DNA of 64,000 nt. Origin: Echinococcus granulosus (taxonomy: Eukaryota > Platyhelminthes > Cestoda > Cyclophyllidea > Taeniidae). The notes beneath the pieces were generated by a model. The model was given only the letters and a program-made list of their open reading frames with translations. It was not told the DNA's origin and made no database searches. The DNA lies in assembly GCF_000524195.1 (NCBI RefSeq), contig NW_020170403.1:151510-215509 (forward strand). Reading direction: 5' to 3'. Both the position numbers and the translations under genes were made by a program. This document shows positions 13,245-28,200 of this stretch, one piece after another (within the stretch, counting starts at the first letter, position 1; every line of letters starts with the position of its first letter).

Positions 13245-16200
13245 GTAAGTCCTGTTACAAGCTAATAAGTTAGGAATTCGTATTAAAGATTAATCTACTT
13301 CCTCCGGTGTCACGCAATATTTTTCGTACCCCTAAGGATAGAAAAATAAAATTATTCTACTTTCGATACTCTGATCTGGTATGAGTGGGTGAATTAACGC
13401 ATCTGTGTTCTAATCAGGTCCTTTTTTACTAATGCGTCTCTTAATCTAAATGCTTTTATGCTCTCTTATAAAGAGGGGCTTTTAGTAGGAAGCATTGAGG
13501 GCCTTATTTCTTCTCGTTTCTTTTTATACACACCTGGAAGATGTTGACGTATAGCACATTATGGGCTTCAAGTGCCTCCTGTCGTGCCTACTGTGATGAT
13601 TTAAAAACCTTACACCTGCCTACTTTCCAGCTTGCTTTTTTTGTCTGCTTAAAGTGGTAAACACGCAACACAGTCCACAACTCTAAGCCCTTACACTTGT
13701 TCCCGATTTCCCATGTCAATAAATGTAGCTAAACAGATGGAGCACTGCTGCTTGTTTTTTTTCTCTCAACTATGCTAGGAATTTTTCCACATTTGTTTTT
13801 CTTTGGACATGGGAAAAAGAATACGTAAAACTTATCCTCATAAAACGCATTCAGCTAGTCAATTTCAACGATAGGGCGTTCTGTGCTGATGTATGGAGGA
13901 GGTAAGGCAAGTGTTAGGATACGTAGGTGTCGTCGTTTGACTTAAATGCCCATATTGATAAACCCTTCTGAAGGGACCTTTACATCTGTCTCTAAAAAAC
14001 CGCACTTTTAAATATCACTTGGCAGAATATCGAGGTTCTCTTTTTTTCCCAAGTGCTGTGACAATATCAGAAGTGACATTTAATTACGATGCATCTCCCT
14101 CTTCCTTCCCTTCTCCCACAGTCCGAAACACTAAAGCTTAAAAGTGCATCTAAGCTTTTGTTCCCTTAGCTGACATTGAGTCAATTCGACCGGTCTTTTT
14201 TAGGCCTCCATCACCATTCCCACTTCTCTATTTATGAGTCGTGGAACTATTTCTGTAATATGAAATTTCTCCACTCGAATCCCCAAATCGGAAATAATTT
14301 GTGCTTAACAGTAGCAAACATCCTGCCTGTCCCTTCATTTCTGAGATTAGCATACAAAATAAGGCTATAATGATGCATGAAATTGTTCAAATTAGATCAG
14401 ACCAATGGGCGACCTAAACATTTAGAAGCCTTCAACATCGTAGGAGTTAGCTTCAGGTGGCATGTCTTTGAATAGGGAGTTTAAATAGACCTCCAGCTCC
14501 ACGGTTTCCCACAAAACGCCGACTTTCGAGGCTTTATTCAAGTCTCGTTTTTTCTTAAAATAGAGCGTTTAACAGCCACATATTTTAGGATATATGCACG
14601 ATGCCAAAACCCCAGTTATTCGAGGTGACAGTTAGCAACAGCTGTGCCTTTCTATTGGCATCTGGTGCACGAAAAAAGAGCAAATAGCAAATTATCCACC
14701 TTGTTGTGTACTGAGCTTTGACAGGTTGAGCAGACGTCTGATTAAGGCTTGTATTAATTGGAGTCCTGCATTGAAATGCTTGTGTTCAGCTTATCAGCCG
14801 GGCCAGCCTTGACACATTGTCTGATCATATGGTGGGGACCAGGCGGGATTTTATAAGTTACCTCTCTGCCACGACATTGGGGAAAATAATTCTGATTAGA
14901 GGTCGATCAGTAAGTATTCCATCGTTATAGACATGCTTAGACCGTGAAGTAGATATTATTCCTTTTTCTGGACTTGATACTTCTTTGCGTTCCACGCGCC
15001 TGTTTCTGGAATCATCCAGTAGTTCCATTATAGACTTTGGTATGTACGGGCGACGCACAGTACTGCAATGTAGTGCCATTGAATTGGTTCAAAATCAGGG
15101 TCACTGCCAATGCGGATTCCCGTGGTCTGGCTAACTTAGGCATATTTATTTTGTCCTTTTGTGATTCCACATTTCGCCTGTACAAACACGCACAGACATT
15201 CACATTCAATCACAATATGACCCCGATTTGCGTCATCCAGTCGGGATTTGGATGGGCTGCGATGACTAAGGGAAGTGAAGGGGAAAGCGTGTGTAGGGGA
15301 GGCCACTGATAATCCTAACACATCCATGGTTGTGCCTGGGTCGTTTCCTTTATCCCGCGCCTGTTGGCAACGCTTTAAACGGTGCTTCTCAGATTGGTGC
15401 GCCTTTAAAATGGCCCTCAATATCCATGCTGTGGGAGTAAATTTACCGATTCCGACTTTCTAGTTACAAAAATTGGCTTTGATATCTACGGTTGAAAAGA
15501 GTAAGCGCTCCAAAACCGTGCTTCTAATTATGAATTGGTGCATTCTCCGATTAACAATGGAACGTTTAGACAAATTATCAACGCATTTTAACCATTGCTG
15601 GGTCAAGTCAACCAGATTTTCATTGTTTTGATACGAGACCAACTGTCATTTCAACTACTGCTCTAAAACTGAACAACGTAGTTATCCTCAGGCTAATCAC
15701 ATCTGACGCTCGTTTGAGCGTTTTTAGGGAAAACTTATCCGTTTGCGACACGACTGCGTCTAACCAGTCTTCATAAATCGAGCGAGGTCACATGTCGTGC
15801 ATTGTGACGTGAGAGCCCAGATAAGAGTGCTCGGGCGTCACTCATGGAACTAAGTTCCGTTGTGGAGACGACGCAGCATCAGCACGAATAGCACATTGAC
15901 GTTTTCCAATCTCAAAAAGGCACAAATAGGGTCCCGATTAAATGGTTTTGCTATAACTAAACACTTTACACTTTAATTTATGCTGATAGTAGCATAAACC
16001 ATGCCGAAATTATCAAATTACCGGTTTGAAAGCTAATTGTAACTGCTAAGTTCTCGAAAGCCTCCTCTAGAATTATTTCAAGCCTCATTAGAGGGGAGAA
16101 TTTCATGACCCTCAGCTTTTTAATTACGCTCTAATCGGTGCGTTCTAAGAAAGCATTTTCTGAAAATACATGCACTTAACTTTACGCAGAGCTTTTTACT

Positions 16201-19200
16201 GGAAAGCAGTTTTTGAACCTTTTGTGGGCCCAAGTTTATGCAAAACAGAATTGGAAAAAATGGTTATGTTTGAGCTAGATTCGTCACCTCCGTGGAGAGT
16301 CATCTTGTTACTGCTTGCTGCTATCCATTTTAACAAAGAACAAACACTCCACTCCCGGTTTTATTCCTCCTTCCCCATTTTTCATTTTATGGAGTCCCTC
16401 CTTCCCGCAAGGGAGGAGGGGCCCCCTCGTTTTAAGGCGAAAGGCCATTCACCTACGCCATGGAGATGTGCAGTCCAGTCACGCCTAGTCATCCTTTCCC
16501 AACTATTTTTGCCAGTGGGTGAGCTTGAGGTGACACTGATGATACATGGCGCTTCCCTTGATTTTGCCTCTCCTGCCCACTTGCATCAGAGCTCCGGGAT
16601 GCAGGCCTGACGCCTTTTTACAACCTATCCACCAGTAATCTCCGTTGTATTATTTTGTTCTTTGGTAAAAAAAAACTGGCATTGTATCGTGGTCACTTCT
16701 GCAAAGATGGACATTTGCTTTCTAAAGGTAACAATACTGCTACATTTAGCAGATGTGTGTCTTTTAAACAAGTCCAGTGGGAATTGAGAGTTATAACTGC
16801 CTTTTAACGGTCGTTTTGCACAAAGAGCTTCAGTGATGCCGTATTTACTATTAAAAAACCGCCACCACGGCAGCATTTATCAATTTCTTGTGTCACAACA
16901 TTCAAAAGTAAGTAAATGCAGAGCCCTCTTGTCCTACAACTACCACTAATGAAGTTAAAAGGAAATACTGAGGCTGTTCGTACTCCTGCTCAGGAGGAAG
17001 CTGTGGGGTCGTCTACTGCTAATTTCACCATTTATGTGAGCTTCAACGGTAGACCCTGTGCTTTTCTTTTAAACCAAGGTTTTAAGCTATGGTACGATTC
17101 CTAAGTGATGAGATTCTTCATTATTTAAAAGGTCGATGCTTTTGAAAAAGAGGAGTGCCTGACGGATCAGGAAGGAAAGTTATTTCAGCAGGAATCTGCA
17201 TTCTTCTGTTGTTTTGCAGTTTTTCAGATTTCAGACGCTTTGTCAAACTCTATCCGGGTCGAATGGATATATTTGGGTGACAGGCATACTTCCGCCTGGT
17301 CATGTCTTCACAAATAGAAGGAGTTAGATCTGTTGGAATTTTGAGCATCCCTCAAGTTAAGTTCCTCACAGACATGGGGGTTAATAGGTAAATTATTTTC
17401 TCACAAGTTCTGCTCGGGAAAATTTGTTTGAGGACTAAATGTAAAAATTTTTGGCGTTTTATGTTTGCATACATCCTGGCAAAGTGAGGTACTTTTGGAT
17501 TGTAAATGAACTTAACGTGCACGCCCTGTGAATTCAATCGCTTCCATGGCTGAAGGCAATAAAATTAAATGGAAGTATAAATAAATATGTGGATATATTT
17601 ATGTATATTATATAAACTTATGGCCACTTCTCCCTCCCTCCAGTCCTTTGTCACCCACCTGCCCGCCCTTCTGCTGACCAAAATGGTCACGCGAGGCGGC
17701 TGCTAGGCGAGCGCTAAACTCACCGCAAATGCATGCTCGGTCAAGGCGCCAGGCTTGGCACTAGCCATTCCGGTCCAGTCAAGGGGATCGGAAGGCAGTA
17801 AAGGCGAGGAGGGGGGAGGGGGGCAGGTGGGGGCAATATGGAAGGATACTTCTCTCGCCCTCGTTCTCACTTTCTCTCTAATGGTCTACACGGGCACCTT
17901 TCCTTCTTTCCCTTCCCCTGTCACATGCTTCAGCCAAGTGAAGTCTCAGCATCGCGTGCGCCCATCTGCCACCGTCATTCGCTCCCAAGCAAGTATGCTC
18001 GTATATACACTCAGCCCACTGAAGTAAATTTGCTAACAATGCTGAAGAAAAGGCGCTTAAGTTATTGCTTATGGAATAGGGTACTAGGAGTACAACGTGC
18101 CTTCAAAACGTTTATATCAAGCGAAAAAATTCTGCCACTTTGGAATGCGAGATCTGTTATGACTCAATGTAATTCAGGACACCATTTAAGTGTGCGGCTG
18201 GTAAATATCTGACTAGTGAACGATGCGACAAATTAAGAAACTTCTCCTGGGTGATAATTTTCTTGAAAAATTGAGCGGCTGGTCGGAAGTTGAATCCAGC
18301 AATTAATTTTTGGCCATTGGTCTGGTTTTTTGGAATGAGAAGTGAATAAAAAAGCCATTGATTTACTCAAAGTGTTTAGAAAATGGATCCTGAGTATTGA
18401 ATTAGCTTTAGCGACGTCCTCACACCAGTCTGGATGTAGATCTACAGTCGTCGAGGGTAGCCCACGCGGAACTCCCGGGGTCCCATTTTGCTGATGTGGT
18501 TGTTGAGTCACGGGAGGTTTGAATAAATCGCGTAATAACATGCAAAAATTGAATGTACACGTTTTTGTTGAACAGCTCTCTTCCCATTGTGACCTCTATA
18601 CCTTGAGCTCCCCGTAATTTTGCCTGTTTGCCGACACGGGGATTGTTTGATAAAAAACTTGCTCACGAGGCGAAAAATGGCATCATACGGTGAGCCTCCA
18701 GCACACAAGAAAGGTTTTTGGACCAAAAGATAATGATGGCTCCTCCATACTTCAGTGGATTTCATCCATCCCGTTCCCCTGTTATTAGAGCACTTTGAGC
18801 AGTCGTTTTCCAGAGGTTTTCAGCGAAACTGCATAATTACCGCAACACGTGGATTTAGCAAATCGTCTTAAAGCAGAAAGTGTAAAAGAGCTGCTTGAAG
18901 AATCGTCCTAATTCAAATTCTCTACATCTTTGTGACATTCATTATTAGTCAGCCAACTATTTGGTGTTTATACATCCCTGCAACATGAATGAAGCCTTAA
19001 GCCTTCAAATTTCATTTACCGTACACTTTTTCTAACCACCCGCACTAGCAGTCACTTTAGGGATGATTCCAAAGCACCCATTTTCTGTTCCGCTTCATCC
19101 CTTCCTATGCCGCATAACTTTTAATATGAATATTTATCAAATTGACACTTCTCTTGTGACCAAAAAACTGCAATGGCTGCCTCCTGTCAATGCTACTTTT

Positions 19201-22200
19201 TTCACAGTAAGGAATTCATTGAAGCACCAATAGACGTACATATATTCCTTGTAAGGGATAAAAAATTCAACCATTACTCATTGCTCTGTCACTAATACAG
19301 CCTTGAAATTATTCTCAATGCCTTTGTTACAAGGAAAAAGAGGGGTTGGGAATAAGTATGTTGGTAACAAGGGAAGACCTCTAAGCCAGAGCTGCTTTTC
19401 TGATAGAGTGACACTGGGACACAATCAGTCGCATCAAATAGGCACAAAGGGATCACACTACACACCTTCAGCGTGACTTTTATTACTGGATAGAGCATTA
19501 ATCCGCATGATGTCCGACCCATATCCTATGCCACCCGCGTCCGACTCCACCCTCTCCTTCTCCTTCAATGGCGTTAATATAGCACCCAAACATTGTTAGC
19601 GGTTAGATTAAATTGTGTCTCTCCTGGGAGCTGTTTTGTGTGGGTGGGTGGGCGTGCCACACGAGCATGTATCGATAATGAAGCAACGGCCCGGTCCTAC
19701 CTCTTCCTCCTCCTCAACTGCTTTAATTCTGTAAATGCTTGCAAGATTGGCAAGAGGCATTGAGTGGGGTCACAGATCAGTTGGACACGGTTGAGGGGCT
19801 TTAATAAATACGCACGCGGGATACACAGTCGTAGACTAAGTGGAATGAATGCATGCGATGCAGCATAGCGAGGGTGGCATGGTAAGTGGATATCTTCTAT
19901 ACGAATTGAAATGGGGGTATGCTTACCCCTACCAATCATCCAACGGCTGATTGACTAGTTTTGAGAGCAGGGTAAATTAGTCCATTCGTTGGGCAGATTA
20001 TATGGCATTTATAAACCCGAGGTCTCTCCCTCTATCCCGATGCCAAAATGTTCAGTGACGAGTCCAGGGTAGTATTTTTTAGTTTATGAATAATAAAATA
20101 TTAATCCATCAGATGAAGCCTCACAGGAAAAAAAATAGTTGCGTCAGATTTGAAAAGACTCAAAATAATTGGTACCTACTTAATCTATCTCCATACACTA
20201 CTTGAAACGCCTTTACTTCCAGATTCATAAGGCCTCTGACCAAGAATGTTTCGATGGAATACTTCCGCCAAATTCCAATCACAGTTGGATAGTGGAAGAT
20301 TTTAGGAGAGTTCCGTGTGTTTTGAATACCTTTTGTCCATTTCATAAGCTATAATCCCCTCTTCGTTGACACTGAAAAAGTTGCTGATTCAAACGATTGT
20401 GTTAATTTAACACGACTTTTACATTTGTTTATAATCTAGTAGGAGTGAATTCCAGGAAGAGGGATGCGAGCTAGTTCTACCACTTTTTATGCAAATCTTC
20501 CATTAACTCCTATGGATAGAAATAGCGGTCAGTACAACAATTCCACGAATTAGGAATGCTGAAAGTTCAGTAAGAAACCTGTCTTTCGCGACTCGGAGCT
20601 AATGTCACTAATCATAGGATGTATGGGACAATGCTTGCCTGTCCAAACAACAAGGCATGGTGCCCGCAAGGCATTGTTTATACCACCCAAGAATCAGGTT
20701 CGGAGAGGATAGGGAGAATGCGATAAGCAAAAAACCGCTTTCCTGAGAGAACAGAATGTTCCCAGGTGAATGAGTCGGTCGGTGGGCGTTGCTTCAAAGT
20801 GCACTGCCACCATCGCCGCCACCGCTGCTTGACCACTTTACCAGTGTGGGGAAGGGGAGGCAGGAGAGCTTGTGGGAGCGGGTCCACGCACGCTAACAGC
20901 TGCTGCAATCTGATAAAGCCCACCGCGACGACGGAGTCAGGGCCGTGCAGCAGGTAGGCACCTGTTGTATGTCGGTGGTGGCGGTGGAGGCACAGGTGGA
21001 GCGGGAAAAGGCGCCGCTCCGACCGTTCCGTGAATCAGTAGCCTTACCTGCCGCAGAAGATAAAAAAGTAATTAGTAGATGCACGCTATGTGTGGCGGTG
21101 GCGGCAGCGGCAGCAACCACTGCAGTAACAGCAGAAAGTTAAAAATTAGACCGCTTTGGCAGTAAGGTATGTGTGTTTGTATGCGAGAGGGACAGAGAGA
21201 GTGGGAAAAGGGTGGCAGTTCCAAATGGGTCTGCGGGCCGTGCATACACTCCATCTCAGTGAAACGAGTTACCCCAAAATGTTATCACTTGTCAACTGAG
21301 TAATAGCATTTGTCGCTAACCGCCACAACCATGAGTAATATTTAATAAAGAGCATTCTGCATAATATTTGAATGTCATAGCCCTTCAAATTGTTTTTGGA
21401 ATCGCAAACTGTGTTGTGGTTCAGTTGACGAAGTGATCGAATCTAAATTGTAAGCTTTTTATGGTTCCATCTATAGACAATGTATCAGTGGTAGCTATGG
21501 CGTAACGACGGTGCTCTGTAACTTCAAATAGGTGCATAGAGAATAACTGGAATAAATTTCTGGAAGTTATTGCAATTAACGTGCTATAAGGATTAACAAG
21601 CACCAGATGATTTCTCAATCACAACGCCTAGGAAGTTGTTCTTAACTTAAAGATCTCATTTTTAATGCTTCGTATGCTTTATATTTACATATACTTAAAT
21701 TGCGCGATTGAATTGGGTAAGATTTTAATTTCTCCTACTTAAAATCAGAAAAGATTACTTCTCCAATAACGCGGTATCCGTTCCACCCAAATTTAGGGAA
21801 ACATCTCAAGTGACATTTAAATCGAATGTGAAAGCCCTCTTCTTAGGCCCGCCTAAACATCTTCTTCTGTAGACAAAACTCGGTTAATGCATTTCCATTT
21901 TACCAAATTTAAATTCAAAGTAGGATTATTTAAATATTTGATTGTGTTTTGGAGTGACAAAAAGTGGCGTTGCTTAGCCATCCAGGGGAGATAGATCGCT
22001 CAAAAAACTCATTCTCACACCTTGACATGTTGGACATGCACAGCTGTTGTATCCATGATACCCGTCCAGCGCATACAGTAGTGAATCACACGCTCAAAGG
22101 ACCAAACTTTCGCTACCAATTTTTTCTGCTACACCAGACCTAATTTTTGTTCAACACCAGCGACTTTCAGTTTGATCTTGAGAAAATCATAGGTGTTATA

Positions 22201-25200
22201 GAAAAAAAAACTTGTCAAAAGAAGGTCATATGCCAGTTTTACGGATACTTGGGCAAGTTGTGGGTTCATGGACAGCAAAAGTCGATGTTGGATCCTCGTT
22301 TGACCATCTTTTTGACCACGTTTCTTACATTCGCTGGGTAGGCATTGTCAAGGCTGCTTAAGAAAACTGATTTGCGGATATTTGTGCAACCATTCAGTTG
22401 GTATTGACATTACAAAATGTTTTTAGTTAACCATGACGCTAAAGTGGACAGACTCCTTTTTTTCCAAAAAACTGAATATCCCTGGACTATGCTAAGCCTA
22501 ACCTGGAATGCAAGTTGCTGTATTTGATGTCGTTGGGATGGTCAATCATTTCAACATTTTCCATGCAAATTATGTGTCGGACCAAGTTAGCATTCATTTT
22601 CTGCTACGCGGGGAATTTTAAACAAAAACGGAATCGAACATTGAGAAAAATCATCAAAATATGTTAGAACGTCCTCTCTGCAGTCCTATTGGTGGTACCT
22701 GTGAATGATAAATGTGACCATGAACATACCGAAGTGTAATGTTCCTCGTTCATTAAAATGCAACGGTTCCCGTAACACCGTTAAGCAAAAGCAGAAATCA
22801 TAAAACGGAGTTTGACTCGTGCATATAATTTTGCATATCCTTTTACAATACCTCTTGGGTAATGCGTAGAGATGTGTCCGGTAGATATGTACATCCAGGT
22901 AACCCACCATCAATGCTTGCAAACGCGTTTAATCATGGAAATTTCATATGGGTGGTCCCATTTTTGCCTCGTGGTGTGGCTTGCTCCTTGCTAATCTGAA
23001 AACAAAAATAAGGTAGGGTTCTGCCTTAAAAAAGAACATTATTTGCTTTTTGAGTTTGAGAGATACGTTATAATTTTGCTGGATGAGCAAACACTTGTCA
23101 TATTTGTACATCATTACAGGGAGTAGGTGCCTACATCACTAATTCCTCTTGGCACTTCTACTGAATCTGGAGTTTTGTTTAGGAACTGCATAGGAGAAGC
23201 AATGTGCAGGTCTTCCCTTATTGCCATCACTAGTCGTAAGAACACTGGCCTATAAGCAGAGTCATTCAGTAAGGAACAAGTTTAGACAATTTCGTGGGGA
23301 TAAGAATTGATGTCTTTTCGCCTTGCTTCTCTGTTCTCGCTTCAGTGCTGCCCAGCTATGTACCCATCTAGCTTCTATCCAGCTAGTAGAGCGGTGGGGG
23401 GTGTGTCGCTTGTTCACTTGATTGCCACCATACAAGTACCGTAGTCAGCTCGGTAACAACTTTTTCTAATAGTTTACAGCCACAACTAGTGTCACCTAAG
23501 TTGAAAATAGCTCTCTTACAGAACACAGGACTGAGGCAGTTGCTGTAGGCAGACGTCATTTCCAACCCTTCTGTTAGGGTTCGTCACGGATTATCCCATT
23601 CACAGCTTATGCCCTTCTTCTGTCACGTTAAAATTTAGCATTCAGTAGTAGAAATAATGATAATTATACCTTAGATTGCTGCGACCAAACTGGCACTCCG
23701 AGTCATTCCTGAAGATAAATGATAATACTTAAGTAAAAAATGTATTATCGACGTAGGGAGGGGCTAAGGAGCTACTGGCATGGCCCGGAGGCGGAGTCTT
23801 AAGTGTCCATGAAACAAAATAAATAAATAAAGTCGTACAGACACCACTAAATAGCTCTGATTAGAATAGGGCAATTTATTTAGCAGAAAAAATGTGTATT
23901 TGTACCTACTATATAGAGTGCAGTAAGTTGATTCAACGCAATCTCAGCCCCATGATACCAAAGTGGAGACCTAACCACATGAAATCGGAGAGTTTTCTTA
24001 GTTAAATATATCATTACAGCGAATATCGTCTTACTGTAGAGTCCCCTTCTTCCTTCAGGGTCTTTCTTCATTAGAATTTTTCTGTGAGCGTCAGCTTATT
24101 GCGAAACAGGGACGCATATGATATGATAAAATCGCATCATAGAGGAGATGCTACCCGCCATGTTAGTAATAGTGAGGTAGTGAAATTAGCTGGGATTCTG
24201 GAACTGTCTTCTCTGCAAGGCGGAGTGAATCGGAAACCTATCAAAGAAGCAGTACCCAAGACTTCATTATGATCTACTGCAAGCACATCCCGCCTGTCAC
24301 CCGCTTTCGGTGGCAACATTTGCTTTGGCGGCAACATAAGGTGTTGTCATTTTAGTTGCTGTTTATAACTGGGTCTGATGCATTTCCTTAAAGAATTTTT
24401 CCGTTTTATCTAAATCCCCTTCCTTCTTGTTGTCGGACATAATGCAGAAATCGAGACTGGGAAAGGTTTTAGTGGCCAACATGGTTTGGAGTCCCCACGT
24501 TCAGTGATCCAGTACAGATGTCTGCCTTTTTAAATGTCTAGGTTTAATGTTCAGTAAAAGAAATCAGGATTTTTGCTCGCTTGGGTCAAACTTATATGCT
24601 GAGTTCTGGAGTCACCAATGTATTTTCCCAAGCCATCCCTGAAGACGTGAGAGGGGAAGTTCATTATTAACGAAGGGGAGGCTTGATAGTCTATGATTAT
24701 GGACAGGATATCACAGTGTCACGTTGGAGGACAAATCGCGTAGTTAAATTTAACGCCAATAGTTCCCTTCAGTACAAAAAAAAATGTGATGAGCACTTGT
24801 GGGAAACCTTCCTCCCTAAAATGTGAGGGTTGATAATTAGGCTTCAAAGGCGTGCTTACATTCCATATCATGACTACCGAAGAGGCTGCTTAACGTGCGT
24901 CTTTACCCTCCCGAAGCAAGGGGGTTTGCTAGATGATTAATCTGGTGTCAGAATCATACGTACAGCTATCTGCAAGTGTGATTTACGAAGGCAGAAAAAG
25001 TATGAAATAAGTAGTAATGGCGTAAAAGTTGATAGCTTTACCTTTTTTGTCTGCAGAGTTCATGTCTAACTTGTCCAAAGCGAAATTAGAAGTGGCGGGC
25101 TATAAGTGCTTCTTTGTTCCTTTTTTTATTTTAGCTGAATGCAACAGATAACGACGAAGGGGACTTTGGAAAGGTAACCTACTCTATCATTAGCGGTAAT

Positions 25201-28200
25201 GAGGAGGGCCATTTTGAACTGGATGAACAAACGGGCTGTCTGTACATAAGCAGGCCCTTCACAGCCACTCCAATATCTGCCCCATCATCAACGTCGACTG
25301 TACAGGAGGCGAACTCAACTACCGCTATTAGCACCTCCACAACGAATCTCCTCCTCGAAAACCGTCTCCGAATGCTCTCCTTTAAGACCTTTCGTTTGTA
25401 CCTTCGAGCCTCAGACCAAGGCAAACCGGCCCGCACCACGACAGCAGTTCTTGATGTGCGCTTATCTGGATTAAGTGTCCCGCTGCACAACTCGAAAATT
25501 TCTACAACCCTGTCTAGACCCAACACACCTTCCATTCACACTTCCGCTACTTATCGGGAGCAGAAGGTGGTCCGCAGTAGGTCTAATCAGCAGAATCATC
25601 TGTCGAGCGGCAAGCTACAGCAATATCAACAAGATCATGACAATCTCATCTCTACAGAGTCTCTAATCATCATTACAGTTATGGTAGCGGCGGTGGCAGC
25701 ACTTCTTTTCATTGTTGTGCTTCTGGTCACCGCTTGTCTGCGGAAACGGATGTTAACAGAACAGTCGAGGAGGCAGTGCCCTACTGCGGTGAAACCCAAG
25801 CTGAAAAGTGCTGAATTTGAGCTCCAGTTTGCTGGAGAAGACGGAGAAGGTAATGGTGGTGGTGGTCCTGGCTCGACGATTGCGAAAAAGATCTACGGCG
25901 TCTCGTCGCAGCCACCACCATTTATCGACCCGACCTCCACCTACGTGACGGTCACAAGAAATACACTGAAGGGGGATGACAGCTGTCATAGAGCGGCTGT
26001 AGGAGCTCCCAATGGTATGTTGATTATCTGACTGGATTTTGCCATGACGCATTTCCTCTTCAACGTAAAACCAAGTTTCATACTCATTTCCAGATGGAAG
26101 TTCTAACTCAACTAAAAGCAGTTTTGTAAGCATCTAATAGGGTGGGTGTGTATTTCTTTCTATCACTATTTAGTACTTTTTTTTGAACAACAAGTGCCAA
26201 GCAATGGATAGGGCAACTGAATTTGTATGACTATGAAGTCATTTTAAATGTCAATAAGGGTTAAAAATAGAAAGTGTTTGATGGTGAGGTAGTTGCATTC
26301 AATATAGTTCTTACTGCAAAATGACTAAACAACTGTAAATCAACGTTGAAGACGCATCGTAGTTCCAGCACTTTTTTAGGTGATCCAGTGGGCAATTCGC
26401 AGAGGAATTACAATTTTCCCGAAATGTTTTGTGACGCTCTAGCCATTCTTGGAATATGCAGATCAAGATAAGGCTTTATTATAAACGGACCTTCAATCCG
26501 CCAAATCTATGCCTGAAACTGCGGAGAGCGAAGGCCAAGTGTGGTCCTTTGGTAGCGTAGTCTAGCACAAAGTAGATCTATTATAGTGTAAGTGATGGTA
26601 CAGTAAAGTTAAGTCTTCCATGTCATCACAATGGTCCCTATAACCAGGCGTTTTGGCGGCTCGCATCCGAACTGATGCTAAAGTAGAGAGCTCTTGGTAT
26701 CCCTATGCACCTGCCTTGCGAATCCATTTATCTGACGTCCCACTTCTGACTTCTGTACCCTGACGATTCTATGAACAGATCAATCGCCCATGATGGTTCT
26801 AGAGGTGTGGTGCGCAATTGGGTTCATTGTCCGGCTTAGGTATAACAAAACAGACTCACTCTTTGATTTCAGATACTTTAAAGTTGACCATCTTATTATT
26901 CTCTCCCCATCTTGATAATCTTACGAGTTCGTTAGCGATTTGGAAACACAAAATCCTCGTGTGTGGCTTGGCCAGAAACAAAAGTTGAATGACTTTTCCC
27001 CTGGCTACATCGTTTTCCTACTTCAATTAGTTAATTTAGCTACCCTCACCAGAGCACCGCAAGTAATAGCTTGGGCATTAATTAAATTAGCTCAGATTTT
27101 TTGCCCAACCGGACACCACAACTTTACGGCAACACGAACGGAGGACAGTGGAAGCAGGCTACCCCTCCACTCCTCTTAGTGCACAGAATCTGCACTGCCT
27201 GAGTGATAGGGAAACCCCTTTCTGGGCTTTTGTGTTGGTAGGAGGACTTGTTGGACCCCCCTTCCGTATTGCGAATCACGGATGACTACCACACCTCCCA
27301 CACACAGTCTAATGAAATATGCAATCGCATCATGCGAATTCCTGCGGTATAATAACTATGTTTTCCCACCGTCTTCTTGCTTTTGAATTATAAAAGAGGT
27401 TACATCCCATATCGGTGCAAAATCTGCAAAACTAAAGCGTCCATATAATGTCTGCGAGGGTTCAAATATTCATCTCGTATTCCATTTAATCCGAAGAAAA
27501 CTAGCCGCTGACTGAAGACCTCTCGTTTATTCACGCTAGCATGGACTAAATCTATTTTGTCCTTTCTCACTTTTGCGAAATAGACAACGCCTTTCAGAAA
27601 CTACACCGATGCCATGACTCCAAAGAGGGTCTGTAAAAACCGTTGACTCAATCTAGAGACCCCTTCTTTCCCTTTCCATTGGGAAAGACTGAAAAAACTC
27701 TTCTAATGTCTACTTTTTTTGGTCTTTTTTTCACAGGGGCATCAATTAGGGGGTTTTAAGTAAATCGGTAAATTAACTAAACCATTCTAATTTATCCTAA
27801 CTGTCAATCCACTAAGCAAGTTGGGATAATGTGGCATCTAATTAAACTGATAAATTAACACGACTGGCCATCAATCAACGTCTCAAAAGATCTCTACCCG
27901 AGGTTGTGATGAATAAAATTAGGCAAAAGACCAACAGTTGAATTAGGAGTTTAAATTATTTAAAAAGGAAGGTGAATGACATTCAAGTTAAGTGGACATT
28001 TTGGAATTTAGTCTTCTAGAAGGAATGCTATCGTTTCGCCACCACATACAACAGCAGGTAGCAAGTGTGTTCAAGCACCACTATTTATAATAGACGTCGG
28101 AAATGGCGTGAGCTAGTACAGTCTAACCTCCGGCCATCAGCATGGCAGGTAAAAGCATTAAGAAGTGTAAATGAGTAGAGGATTGAGTGAATGCAAGCAC

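Larger units (their letters stand above)
13245..25134 (+). other. Protocadherin intron 1 (11.9 kb)
   Basis: Bounded by GTAAGT and TTTTAG. Contains the TRIM-like remnant 23130-23839, a G-rich stretch around 17806-17832 and a GC- and triplet-rich stretch at about 20780-21140. Overlapping open frames of up to 146 codons (16170-16610) are not recognised as proteins. Confidence 0.7.

Noticed and set aside
16170..16610. 146-codon open frame in protocadherin intron 1
   Set aside because: No recognisable domain, mixed composition, and several overlapping frames nearby; within the range expected by chance over 12 kb.
18233..18765. Two overlapping minus-strand frames that might be one frameshifted gene
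   Set aside because: Products (102 and 85 residues) match nothing I recognise and have no splice logic linking them.
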